From Opisthorchis felineus (Eukaryota > Platyhelminthes > Trematoda > Opisthorchiida > Opisthorchiidae), in NCBI GenBank assembly GCA_004794785.1, contig SJOL01006493.1, forward strand, positions 391,686-455,685: a stretch of DNA of 64,000 bases. Reading direction: 5' to 3'. The notes beneath the pieces are model-generated. The model ran no database searches and was not told the origin of the DNA. It worked only from the letters and a program-made list of their open reading frames with translations. How positions within the stretch are numbered: position 1 is the first letter of the stretch; every line of letters starts with the position of its first letter. The position numbers and the translations under genes were made by a program. Shown here in pieces: positions 48,301-54,130 of this stretch.

Positions 48301-51300
48301 CCAATAAGCAAATCTACCGACAACGCCAACATGCAATCACTCCGTGTTGAAGAAGTTTTTGACGCCTGTTCCATGCCAACTACACCCGAGGTGAAAATTA
48401 TTTCTAGTCCTCTTTTGTCTTCCCATGTTATCGCCCACCAAAGTTTAGTAAGGCTAGTAGCGTTAAGTCTAGCATTTTCTCTGTTCGGCACTTAGACGCT
48501 ACGTTTGAGCGAAATATTTTCGAGGGAGAATTAGCAGGTTTGCGAGAACTAGAAATTATTAATGGGAAGGTTGAATCGAAACGAGAAACGCTAGCTAATA
48601 TGCATCTCGAAACTTACCACAAGTAATCATTGGGAGATGAACTAGAAACGGACGGTACCGCCCTGAAACAATGCACTGACACATTGAAGGAAACATTTAT
48701 TCGCGACACAAAAATCCGCTTAATCTCTCGTAGCAACTGCGCCTTTGCCGCAGACAGAAACAGATAAATTCGACGGGTCTCCGCGTAACTTTCGGAAGTT
48801 CATAAAAATCCAGAAGTTGGAGCAACTCCAGCTACTGATGCAACGGAGGTTGCGGCAGCTGTATTGGATGCCACTATGAATGACGGCGATGAGCCAGGCA
48901 CGAGGTCTGACATGGAGCCCACACACTACTCAAAGTTGGATACCAATGTGCTTAAGGTTAATGAGCTCCACGACGAGCTGGCTGCGCGTAATTTCGACAC
49001 CAAAGGATTGAAAGTCAACTTGGTCGTTTGCCTCCAAGCGGTTCTGGATGAAGAAAAGAAGGTCCACCAGGGGAAAGCAAGACTCCCGAAGATACAGAAG
49101 CGGGTGAAACATCAGGTAAGGCCAGGACCCCAACGCAAACGAAGGACGAATCAAAGGATCTGTCTGGGAAAGAGCACCGACGGTTGGAACGTCCCTATCG
49201 TCTGAACGACAAACCGACTATCATTTTCGATCCCGACAAGAGCGTCATGGGAGTTTGCTTTGACTGTAATCGTGTTTCACTCTTCTTTCTTTGCTATCGC
49301 ATAGAAGAGCAAAAGGGACAGAATGTTGAGGTCTACTTATTTCCTGAACAATTCCGTGAGATGCTTCAGCGTAACAGCGTCTTCGCCATCTTCAAGGCCA
49401 ATAACAGTAAGCCTGAAAAGGACCATAAATCTGAACAGGACGGAAAGCTCGAAAATGGTATTGAAGACGAAGAGGAGAAAGAAGCTAATGTGAACCGGTG
49501 CCCTAATGAGGATCGAGGAATACGACACCGATATACTCGGCAGTGGATGCAGAGTCAGTTGATGGCCGACACCTTTTGGTGAAAAGTTCGCCAAGATTGG
49601 TTCGATATGTTAAGGGTGAACAGTTCATGAGGGGTTGCGGGTGACTGTCGAATACATGGGGGAGACGCAGGAAACAGTTTGTTCAAGCAAGGAAAGGGTT
49701 TGATCGTGAGAAAGGTGGTACACGGTAACACTTTTGCGATTCAGACGTTATGTATACACAAAGTCATCAGTGGAGAAAATAGATAAAAAATGGTACGTAT
49801 GGATTACACTCCCACGATACCCTAGTTTTGACGTTTAATCAGGTTATATCTTTCCCGCGCTTGCTACGGATGCTGCAAGATAAAAGTTGTCAGTAGTGTC
49901 ATTCTTGTCCGTTTCTATCAGGTGATCTAACCGGGAAACCGAAATATGGGCACAATTACTCTACCTCTTCGTGAGGAACCTCGCGTCGGATTTCCTTCTG
50001 CACTCAAGGCCGAGTAGTGTTAACAGAATAGCAGGTGTTACAATACATTCCTTAGCCAAAATAACTGGATTATACGCCCTGAAAGGATCGCCATTACTGA
50101 ACCCAATGCCGAGCAAAACGAAGCGCACCTTTGAGGTAATATAAGTGGGAGTTGTTAAACTTGTTTCTATCCTCTATGTACATGCACACAAATGAGTGCA
50201 ACTTAAAGGTGGAAAATACCACAAAAAGTTTGACTGTCTCTTTCATCGAAACCAGTTACGTTACGATTGCTGATAGATAGAAAATGATATCAGGGAAGTC
50301 AGTTCGCTTCATAGATGAATCCAATAAAAGCGAATAATCACCGTTCATTCTTAGCGGTGCTGTCCAAGGTGTTATCGAATGAACAAGCAGTGTGGTTGCA
50401 TGATTGCTACTCATGTTCACTGTGAACAGCGGAACTGAAAAGTCCTGACGTCTGATAAACGTCGTTTCATAACTGTAGCTCATAGGTTGAGGTCAGCTAA
50501 TCCGCGATGAGACAACTCAAAAACAAATGTTCGGTCGTACGGCGGGGATTTCAGTTTCCATGTATTGAGCATGGCCAGCGATCGTCCCAGTGTGATGAAA
50601 CATGAAATGTGGTTAACTTTTGATCCAGCAAGTAGGTATGAAGACGGTGACGAGAAGTCTGAGTACTGTCAAGATGGGATCCACGTGATCCATTCTGTGC
50701 TTGACAGAATGTGTTCGCCAGTCGACTTCGCTGGCATTGTTGCTGTCAATTTCCAATCAGCTTGAGTGCCTCGGAGTGACTAGCATTCGGCCCTTTCTGT
50801 CTGCCCTTTTGATCTTTTTTTCCACGACTAACCTACCAAATGAATTATGGTTTTACGATAGTGAAACATCGACTTTCAGCACTCATGCTATATTGTCGAT
50901 GACGATTATTGTGCGTATGCCAAACTCAGATGTACAATAGGGTGTTCAGTCCCAGGAATGAGGCCGAAAAAGTTGTACATCAATTAAAAAACGTCTTTCA
51001 AATGAAGTCATCATTCGGATCGTACCTGGGCAGTTCAAAAGTTTCACTGGATCATTCATCCAATTTGGTTGACTATGAATACAGGACCGTCCTAACATGA
51101 AAAAAGGCTTGTTTGTTACCTAACAATGTTCTATGTGAATGGATTTAACCACTCATAATGGTACAATCTGATTTATGAATCATAGTGCATTCGTTTCATG
51201 AATTCAAAACAGTTATAGTCGTTTGGCACTCTTAACATCACACGTGTTACGGTGCTAAATCACTCTGTATGTATCAACTTACGTGTACCTGCGAAGCGAC

Positions 51301-52855
51301 TTAGATTGTCGTACGTTCCTCACTTCCAGCAAACGTCTTCATTCAGCAGGATTTTTTATCACTATATTTCCAAAAACTTGCACCCATCTATGGTTGACTT
51401 CACACAAAGTTGTCCAGAAATATCTGATCCTATAAAGCCACTTCCGTACCACATTCTGTTTTCAATATGGACAGATTACATGAACACCGTGCACATTTGA
51501 GACATTCGATCAGTCCTACCCGGTTTACATCTCAACCGGATGTCCCCATGCAGTTTAAAACAGCTCCGAGAATACCTGATAAGACTAATTTGCTCAGAAT
51601 CATTTGAAATAAGAGTATCTTAATTGATCTGCATCCCGATGAGTGCTACTCTCCATTCACGCTTTACTAGTTCATTGGTTCGCTGCACCTGACTGTTTAT
51701 TCAGTACTGTGCGTCAACTGTAGACAAGCTACATGGATCGTTGGGGTTCACTTTTTACTACATTCAGGCTAATCTTTCTTGTTGTTGCGTGTGAGAACAG
51801 TGCCATCTGGTAACTGATCCAAACGACACAAACACCTCAAAAGTCACCAGAGCACCTACGTGTTCTTTCAGGTGATTTGCATTAGACTGTTATCCATCAC
51901 TCTTTTTCAAGCCCAACTTGCCGCATGCCTACCTATCCGGTGACTGCATTGAATGTATGGCCTGTTCGGACAATGTTGTCCGGGCTGGTTTAACTCCAAA
52001 ATTCAAAGACGTCGAATGCCTGCTTGGAATGCTCCAATACGACCCACGCTCCATGGATGACTTGATATTTCCTGGGACACCAAGGTTGATTGAAGGCCCC
52101 ACAGACGAAACATTACCGGAGTCACTTCGGGCTCAGGTCATTAGTTTCACCCCACCGGTGGAGGATTTTGCAGTTGACAAGATTGTGGTATGTTCATTGT
52201 TCATCTGAATCGCGTATTACGTTTCTCTGATGGGTTTTTCCTCGACATGAATTTTGTTCCTTTGAAGTGGCCAGTGACATAAACCGTTTCGGATGTATGC
52301 TACCCCTGACTAACTGTGATTCAGTTGTTTATAGTTGTTCCAGTGTATTCTTCGTAGTGACTAGTTTTCAATATCCAGACATACACACATACTTCCTAAA
52401 CGTCCTCCGTGCCCAGGAAGAATGTACATTCTGACTCATCTGATCCCACCTCTTTATTCGTATCCTGGAAGAATCACGCCTCGTCAGCAGGTGGAGGAAT
52501 GCCAGAATTACAACCTTGTGATTCCGCCACACACAAATCAAATGGGTCTAGCGCTGACGCACTTGGAAGCCTTGGGGCAAACGTACTCGCATTTGTTCTT
52601 TACGCTACGACAGTCCCTTCCGCGCAATTGACCGTACTTTGCTCCTCCTCAAACCCTTTGCGACCAGCGTGCATAGAAGTACCTTACCACTGTTGCGAGA
52701 CCGTTTCACTTGACGTAAGCACTATGCGGGGATCGGTGGGAAAATATCAAACACCATTGCAAATGAGTTTCACATGCCTCAGACACCGTCCCGTCACTGC
52801 TTTTCACAGTTTACACGAACTCGATTTTCGCGATTACAGCATCGTAGGAACATAG
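21208..52855 (+). CDS. MPI: Mannose-6-phosphate isomerase gene, seven exons (gene-level entry)
   Basis: MPI is a cytosolic zinc enzyme that interconverts fructose-6-phosphate and mannose-6-phosphate, feeding GDP-mannose synthesis for glycosylation. I joined exons 21208-21336, 21377-21571, 34577-34718, 41022-41167, 43000-43212, 51912-52187 and, less surely, 52421-52855. They sum to 1536 nt, a 511-residue protein; animal family members are about 420-450 residues, and the excess lies in the last exon. Type I PMI motifs appear in order: [12 protein letters not shown] near the N-terminus, [20 protein letters not shown] (zinc ligands Q and H), [13 protein letters not shown] (zinc ligand E), [32 protein letters not shown] (zinc ligand H) and VRAGLTPK (active-site R). 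All listed motifs are intact. Intron phases are consistent (0,0,1,0,0,0). The introns hold LINE, SINE and BEL/Pao insertions. Assignment is very sure for exons 1-6 and moderate for exon 7. Confidence 0.9.
21337..21376 (+). other. MPI intron 1, 40-bp micro-intron
   Basis: GTAAGT donor to TTTCAG acceptor in 40 bp, phase 0, between two exons with unambiguous PMI homology. Very short introns near the 5' end of genes are a known feature of schistosome and other fluke genes. Confidence 0.9.
21377..21571 (+). CDS. MPI: MPI exon 2
   Basis: Sixty-five codons, phase 0 at both ends, between a TTTCAG acceptor and a GTATGT donor. It encodes LWMGTH, the PFLFKVLS core strand and SIQAHPTK, whose Gln and His are zinc ligands in PMI structures. 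It lies only 40 bp from exon 1. Confidence 0.95.
21919..21977 (-). repeat. 59-bp dispersed repeat, copy 2
   Basis: Reverse complement of the repeat at 151-209, located in MPI intron 2 about 350 bp after exon 2. Only one copy of the 9-bp terminal unit is present here. Confidence 0.75.
22434..23652 (-). mobile_element. LINE copy 2 (minus), 5'-truncated RT plus 3' end
   Basis: Read on the minus strand it starts inside the reverse transcriptase ([31 protein letters not shown]). It continues through the YADD catalytic motif (LEYADD, about 23395-23415) and the C-terminal domain (LLYGCETWP, then [20 protein letters not shown]). It ends at a CAT/ATG trinucleotide tail (22434-22450), typical of RTE-type 3' ends. 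Its 5' break abuts the 3' tail of copy 3. About 880 bp appear identical to copies 3 and 5. Confidence 0.88.
23646..24860 (-). mobile_element. LINE copy 3 (minus), linker joined to 3' end at a single N
   Basis: The (ATG)n-type tail (23646-23664) and the C-terminal region (23718-24595) match copy 2 essentially base for base. At 24596 there is a single N. Beyond it the minus-strand reading jumps back to the inter-domain linker (24600-24858: [31 protein letters not shown]), so the whole RT core is missing exactly at the N. This looks like an unresolved assembly join rather than a biological deletion. Confidence 0.85.
24596..24596. other. Single ambiguous base marking a probable assembly join
   Basis: An isolated N where the LINE coding order breaks: 3' end on one side, linker on the other, RT core absent. 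Confidence 0.8.
24960..25500 (-). mobile_element. LINE copy 4 (minus), decayed RT fragment
   Basis: Segment-by-segment resemblance to 23190-23530 of copy 2. The counterpart of the 'surface' region lies near 25075-25200, and the RT 'GCxxxFxFNFVI' region is read on the minus strand near 25320-25375. Heavily mutated. It lies just upstream, in element orientation, of copy 3. Confidence 0.6.
25501..26016. other. Intronic DNA, nothing recognised
   Basis: Part of MPI intron 2 between a LINE remnant and a SINE. Only short meaningless frames. Confidence 0.4.
26029..26210 (-). mobile_element. tRNA-derived SINE with 12-bp target-site duplication
   Basis: Minus-strand copy with a Pol III B box (GGTTCGAACC on both strands, about 26159-26170) and the family body (CCAAGCCTAGACGG, TACTGCCAGGTTG, CATGCC, GCACCCTTTCGGTG) ending in an AT-rich tail. 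It is flanked by CTTCCTCGGTTT at 26017-26028 and 26211-26222, a perfect duplication, so this is a genuine retroposition event in MPI intron 2. Confidence 0.85.
26223..27120. other. Intronic DNA, nothing recognised
   Basis: MPI intron 2 between two SINE copies. No recognisable coding family. Confidence 0.4.
27125..27305 (-). mobile_element. tRNA-derived SINE (minus) next to LINE copy 5
   Basis: Same family as 26029-26210: B box GGTTCGAACC at about 27247-27258, an A-box-like TAACCACTGAGCCA near 27287-27301, and the conserved body TACTGCCAGGTTGCCCAAGC. The boundaries are approximate, and a weak flanking duplication (TTGACAAAC / CTGACGAAC) suggests an older insertion. Confidence 0.78.
27320..30757 (+). 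mobile_element. LINE (RTE/CR1-like) copy 5, nearly full length, with a 171-N gap
   Basis: The most complete copy. It has a 5' leader (27320-27720) with a pyrimidine tract and CTCTCCTTGTAG (about 27688-27699), then an apurinic-type endonuclease (27721-28570: [56 protein letters not shown]). Next come a linker (28670-28930), the RT start ([12 protein letters not shown]-typical [17 protein letters not shown] at about 29270), and 171 N at 29408-29578. RT then resumes ([25 protein letters not shown] about 29787-29804), followed by the C-terminal LLYGCETWP domain and a TGATGATGAT tail (about 30747-30757). Frames are broken at about 28086, 28470-28540, 29130 and 29735. No target-site duplication was resolved. 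Confidence 0.9.
29408..29578. other. Assembly gap (171 N)
   Basis: A run of N inside the LINE reverse transcriptase, between the palm start and the '[12 protein letters not shown]' segment. The true length is unknown. Confidence 0.99.
30938..34262 (+). mobile_element. LINE copy 6, nearly full length but older
   Basis: Colinear with copy 5 and clearly divergent: leader (30938-31360), endonuclease (about 31440-32137: [13 protein letters not shown], and [11 protein letters not shown] where family members have QIDHIA), and linker (32500-32640, [17 protein letters not shown]). The RT core (32850-33600) includes [29 protein letters not shown] and YADDI (about 33558). The C-terminal remnant (33610-34140) has [16 protein letters not shown], and the 3' tail is GATGATCTGATGA-like. 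Unlike copy 5 the RT core is complete, though interrupted by stops (for example at 33415). Copies 5 and 6 are head-to-tail about 180 bp apart. Confidence 0.87.
31291..31315 (+). repeat. CCACC-type short tandem repeat in LINE copy 6 leader
   Basis: Several consecutive CCACC/CCCCA units in the C-rich part of the leader. The corresponding sites in copies 1 and 5 have a single CCCCACCCC. Confidence 0.7.
34577..34718 (+). CDS. MPI: MPI exon 3
   Basis: Begins after a CTGAACAG acceptor and ends before a GTTCGT donor, in phase 1 (142 nt). It encodes a linker, then [19 protein letters not shown], with the zinc-ligand Glu of the NHKPE motif, and [12 protein letters not shown]. It continues in frame from exon 2 across about 13.0 kb of intron. 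Confidence 0.93.
34915..35097 (+). mobile_element. tRNA-derived SINE (plus), degenerate
   Basis: Family body with TTCGAACTCAACCCC (degenerate B box, about 34954), TGTCCATGCTTGGGCAACCT, GGGCACCAACAGTGTCGCAGCTGAACGAC and a TTTATTTATTATG tail, in MPI intron 3 some 200 bp after exon 3. The ends are approximate and no clear duplication was found. Confidence 0.75.
35145..35215 (-). mobile_element. Possible LINE 3'-end remnant
   Basis: CATCAGCATCGACAGCAACA followed by TCAGCGCTGAACAC resembles the minus-strand 3' end of LINE copies 2 and 3 (CATCATCATCGACAGCGTGA, GTGTTCAACACC). Too short to be sure. Confidence 0.35.
35216..36930. other. Intronic DNA, nothing recognised; poly-G run
   Basis: MPI intron 3. 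A run of nine G lies near 36269-36277. There is a CCTTTGGCCCAAAGG palindrome near 35224-35240. No coding family recognised. Confidence 0.45.
36940..37990 (+). mobile_element. LINE copy 7, old fragment of a related subfamily
   Basis: RT pieces [10 protein letters not shown], then [20 protein letters not shown] (36960-37110), match the family's 'FDSVDR' and '[20 protein letters not shown]' segments. Later come [14 protein letters not shown] (about 37450; family 'GSCISxDG') and [14 protein letters not shown] (about 37770-37810; family 'LRWLGHVLRM'). Frames are destroyed throughout, so this is an old insertion in MPI intron 3. Confidence 0.68.
37991..41021. other. Rest of MPI intron 3, nothing recognised
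   Basis: No recognisable coding or repeat family, only short chance frames. Confidence 0.45.
41022..41167 (+). CDS. MPI: MPI exon 4
   Basis: 146 nt after an AATTTGTAG acceptor and before a GTAGTT donor. The first two bases complete the codon split after exon 3 (phase 1) and the exon ends in phase 0. It encodes [16 protein letters not shown] and the helical segment ending LMLSDSDK, matching the variable helical domain of animal PMI in position and length. Confidence 0.88.
41652..41835 (+). repeat. Dispersed repeat A, copy 1
   Basis: Shares about 175 bp with 54131-54305 in the same orientation, including GTCAAGAAAATATACTGCGA, an AGACGGCCT segment, a TTTAGCTGAAGAAT segment and AACTTGCAAATGAGTGTA. 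Located in MPI intron 4. Confidence 0.72.
41836..42999. other. Rest of MPI intron 4
   Basis: Nothing recognised apart from a G-rich run near 42845-42860. Confidence 0.4.
43000..43212 (+). CDS. MPI: MPI exon 5
   Basis: Seventy-one codons, phase 0, after a GCGTTTTCAG acceptor and before a GTTGGT donor. It carries [18 protein letters not shown] and GQAVYLE, the cupin-core segment that in PMI leads directly to the PHAY motif, which here opens exon 6. Confidence 0.94.
43340..43660. repeat. Possible unclassified repeat in MPI intron 5
   Basis: The stretch has the look of a retroelement remnant on the minus strand (an 82-codon open frame at 43369-43617), but I cannot place it in a family and have no second copy here. 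Confidence 0.25.
43795..44232 (+). mobile_element. Fragment of a second LINE family (jockey/CR1-like RT)
   Basis: The frame at 43664-43972 contains [20 protein letters not shown] then [12 protein letters not shown], like the RT N-terminal 'V...L..I...KA.GPD.I...LK' block. The frame at 43969-44229 contains [20 protein letters not shown], like the 'QFAYRxxRSTxDAL' block of jockey/CR1 elements. This motif differs from the FRPGRGC block of the main LINE, so it is a separate lineage. Old, with at least one frame change. Confidence 0.65.
44498..44645 (+). repeat. Dispersed repeat B, copy 1
   Basis: About 145 bp matching 49575-49722 in the same orientation: GTGAAAAATTCGTCAAAATT, an AAGGGTCAA segment, GAGACGCAG-like and GTTCAAGCAAG...GGGTTTGA elements. 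The second copy directly follows a BEL/Pao integrase fragment, so this may be LTR or 3'-flanking BEL sequence. Confidence 0.65.
44766..44962 (+). mobile_element. tRNA-derived SINE with perfect 13-bp target-site duplication
   Basis: Complete copy of 197 bp. It has a tRNA-like head (CTCAATGGTTAGAGCGCG A-box region; GGTTCGAACCC B box at about 44817-44827), a body (TGTCTATGCTTGGGCAACCT, GGCAGTATTGCAGCCCTCGT, GGCACCAAAAGG) and a tail of ATT repeats. It is flanked by ATGTCCCCTACGG at 44753-44765 and 44963-44975. It sits at the 3' end of the minus-strand BEL/Pao element and therefore inserted after or beside it. Confidence 0.93.
45040..46240 (-). pseudogene. BEL/Pao integrase region
   Basis: Begins with the integrase lead-in [14 protein letters not shown] and KHPFF. 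It continues with [20 protein letters not shown] (core with GHDYFGP), [18 protein letters not shown] and the C-terminal [20 protein letters not shown] and IQVGDLVLI. Several stops interrupt it. Confidence 0.82.
46310..47041 (-). pseudogene. BEL/Pao reverse transcriptase region
   Basis: The first frame has [20 protein letters not shown], the GPDL segment and [12 protein letters not shown]. After a frame change near 46715 come [15 protein letters not shown] and the catalytic YVDD (46537-46548), then [20 protein letters not shown] and the thumb motif VTKRGIL. A stop lies just before YVDD. Non-functional as read. Confidence 0.85.
47141..47758 (-). pseudogene. BEL/Pao aspartic protease region
   Basis: Contains [15 protein letters not shown] near the start of the frame, the retroviral-type D-S/T-G active site. 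The downstream linker has an unusually long open frame. [19 protein letters not shown] end, the lead-in to the RT, is visible at the frame end. Confidence 0.82.
47795..48247 (-). pseudogene. BEL/Pao gag C-terminal part with zinc knuckles
   Basis: Encodes [20 protein letters not shown], then [12 protein letters not shown] and [15 protein letters not shown]. This is the paired Cys/His knuckle with the HHRLLH ending typical of Pao-family gag just before the protease. Nucleocapsid-like RNA binding is the known role. Confidence 0.85.
48500..48808 (+). pseudogene. BEL/Pao gag N-terminal remnant (plus)
   Basis: Plus-strand frames read a coiled-coil-like stretch ([40 protein letters not shown]) followed by [20 protein letters not shown], the signature 'LPxxExxKFDGSPxxxxxF' start of the BEL/Pao gag capsid. 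At about 48800-48812 this homology stops and the CCAR1-like segment begins. Confidence 0.72.
48810..49500 (+). pseudogene. CCAR1-like coding segment (SAP domain), intronless, inside a BEL/Pao derivative
   Basis: CCAR1 (CARP-1) is a nuclear coactivator linking nuclear receptors, p53 and Mediator, and regulates apoptosis. The first frame (open about 48801-49205) has a SAP DNA/RNA-binding domain at about 48951-49055 ([20 protein letters not shown]). A frame change near 49060-49080 gives a hydrophilic linker, then [27 protein letters not shown] and [16 protein letters not shown] (about 49190-49390). These match the conserved block after the SAP domain in CCAR1 ('YxLxDxPxIIVHP', 'FDC..MSL', 'EVSLFAELFNEMLQRD'). 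An acidic Glu/Lys tail follows to about 49490. No intron is visible. The DBC1/CCAR2 paralogue is the alternative, but it lacks a SAP domain. Confidence 0.78.
49503..49582 (+). pseudogene. BEL/Pao integrase C-terminal remnant fused to the CCAR1-like segment
   Basis: The bases GAGGAATACGACACCGATAT onward, and the residues [13 protein letters not shown], match the minus-strand BEL integrase read from about 45330 down to 45255 ([33 protein letters not shown]) with few differences. The CCAR1-like reading frame runs straight into it and stops at 49580-49582. Confidence 0.85.
49575..49722 (+). repeat. Dispersed repeat B, copy 2, directly downstream of the BEL/CCAR1 chimera
   Basis: Begins at the end of the integrase-like tail (ACCTTTTGGTGAAAAGTTCG) and shares GTTCAAGCAAGGAAAGGGTTTGA with the copy at 44498-44645. 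A candidate piece of 3' element sequence. Confidence 0.6.
49723..50429. other. Intronic DNA, nothing recognised
   Basis: MPI intron 5 between the BEL chimera and a LINE remnant. Confidence 0.4.
50430..50930 (+). mobile_element. LINE copy 8, decayed 3' end
   Basis: Starts near a match to the 'CGGAACTGAGACGTCTTCAG' part of the LINE C-terminal domain (50429-50455). It continues to the terminal GGGATCCACGTGATCCATTC, then TTCGCTGGCATTGTTGCTGT, and the 3' UTR (TTATGGTTTTACGATAGTGA), ending in GATGACGATTAT. Intron 5 of MPI. Confidence 0.65.
50931..51911. other. End of MPI intron 5, nothing recognised
   Basis: AT-rich, without a recognisable repeat or coding family, up to the exon 6 acceptor. Confidence 0.45.
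51912..52187 (+). CDS. MPI: MPI exon 6
   Basis: Ninety-two codons, phase 0, after a CTTTTTCAAG acceptor and before a GTATGT donor. It starts [12 protein letters not shown], continues [19 protein letters not shown] and ends around [14 protein letters not shown]. The PHAY His is a zinc ligand and the VRAG Arg is an active-site residue in the family, so this exon fixes the enzyme assignment. Confidence 0.95.
52421..52855 (+). CDS. MPI: MPI terminal exon (probable, divergent)
   Basis: An open frame runs to TAG at 52855. Its middle resembles the PMI C-terminal cupin: [13 protein letters not shown] lines up with the strand after the family's DSAS segment, and [20 protein letters not shown] with the 'PLxxGxVxFIxANESVSL' strand. 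An AG at 52419-52420 gives phase 0. A stronger-looking AG three bases upstream would shift the frame, so the acceptor is unsettled. The exon is about 70 residues longer than expected, with a Ser/Asn-rich start and a long tail. An alternative in another frame (52488-52631, opening [14 protein letters not shown]) also fits the spacing of the preceding strand. A short intron or a sequence indel between the two frames is possible. Confidence 0.5.
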   Translation, partial: NVHSDSSDPTSLFVSWKNHASSAGGGMPELQPCDSATHKSNGSSADALGSLGANVLAFVLYATTVPSAQLTVLCSSSNPLRPACIEVPYHCCETVSLDVSTMRGSVGKYQTPLQMSFTCLRHRPVTAFHSLHELDFRDYSIVGT

Positions 52856-54130
52856 ACTGACGATATGGCTTTTGGCTGAATCTGCTCTATAGCTCCCCAT
52901 TGTGGACTGTTCCTATGGGATGTTCGCGACAGTTCTTAGTTGCAAAGCATTTCTGTCGATTTGAACCTAACCCATTACTTTGAGCTTGTGTTTATATTTA
53001 ACCCGTTCTGTCTCTAACACTCATCAATAGTTGCCTCTTAGCGCTGGTTCCGTGAACTCTTCCCGGATGTGTCATGACATTATTATGTAGATGATGAGTT
53101 TTCAAAAGCCCGGTGGTTGTTTCTTCGTCAAATGGTTAACTGCTCACTTTGCTTTCAGTATTCAAGCTTTCCATTCTTGCTACCACCTTTATCCATAACT
53201 TTGTACTGTTCACTTGCAATTTTTCGCGATCTTTTGGAGCACGACTTTATCGTTATCAGGAGCTGTGGTAGAACGCCATCCTGCTCTGGGTGTGCTGTCG
53301 AAGTGAGCCGGTTTGGCTGCATGTACTACCGATTTACACGCGCGCGCCATATTCCTAAATCTGTAACGTTTTGTACACATAATTATTTGGGTCCTTCGGA
53401 AACTCCTTTACACCGTTCGTTTGCTGATTCCTCAGTGAATGCGATGAAAGATCTGCTTTCAAGTTATTTTTGGCTGCAACTGGAGTGAGAATGGTAGCGG
53501 TCCGACAAGTACATGGTTGAGGCCCTGAAAGTGATGTACATTAGCAACTGGACCAACAGACTCGAGGTTTATGGCTGCGGCATAATAATGGAGAAAAGAT
53601 CATTTCGAACGACCCATCCATATTCATCTGTTTCAATGTTGTCGCCAATATTTCTCTGACGCTCACTATATTTGACTATTAGGTTACGATAATCCACGAA
53701 ATCCTGGTGGAACACAACTCATAAGGTTACTGAAAACTCTTCGACTGGCTCCGCCATTTATGGGGCTCATTAGGTTCAGTCCTCGAGTTTCCGCCAACCT
53801 TATATTCTCCTTGAGCCCTAACTTTACACAATTCGCGAAGCACACGCATTTGCAAACTAAAACGAGGCACTTTACTGAATCCCAGCGGAATCTTTAGTTT
53901 GTGATGTTCGTCAGCTGAATGTGCTGCACAGAGGCCGCTTCCCGTTTCATTTGGTACGACATTCGGGATAATCACAGTATATTTCTCTGACATAACACTG
54001 TTCGTAAAATTACTGATTACCTGGATTCAAATGGAACATAAGGTTGCCAGAAACTCGGGGACTGCACCTACTTGATGAACTCCAAAAAGGGTGAAACCAG
54101 TCATGGGCTATCGAAAAGTTTCCAAAAATC
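52856..54130. other. Downstream of MPI, nothing recognised
   Basis: No clear AATAAA was seen just after the putative MPI stop. A 123-codon open frame at 53117-53488 has no known motifs. Confidence 0.4.

Noticed and set aside
48160..48495. 111-codon plus-strand frame before the gag remnant
   Set aside because: It overlaps the minus-strand BEL gag region and has no gag-like motif; likely a shadow.
52422..52631. Alternative MPI terminal exon frame as the main call
   Set aside because: Only the first dozen residues fit the family spacing; the frame at 52421-52855 matches more of the C-terminal strands. Kept as an alternative in the exon note.
53117..53488. 123-codon frame downstream of MPI as an extra MPI exon
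   Set aside because: Residues do not match any part of PMI and the hydrophobic start looks like AT-rich noise.
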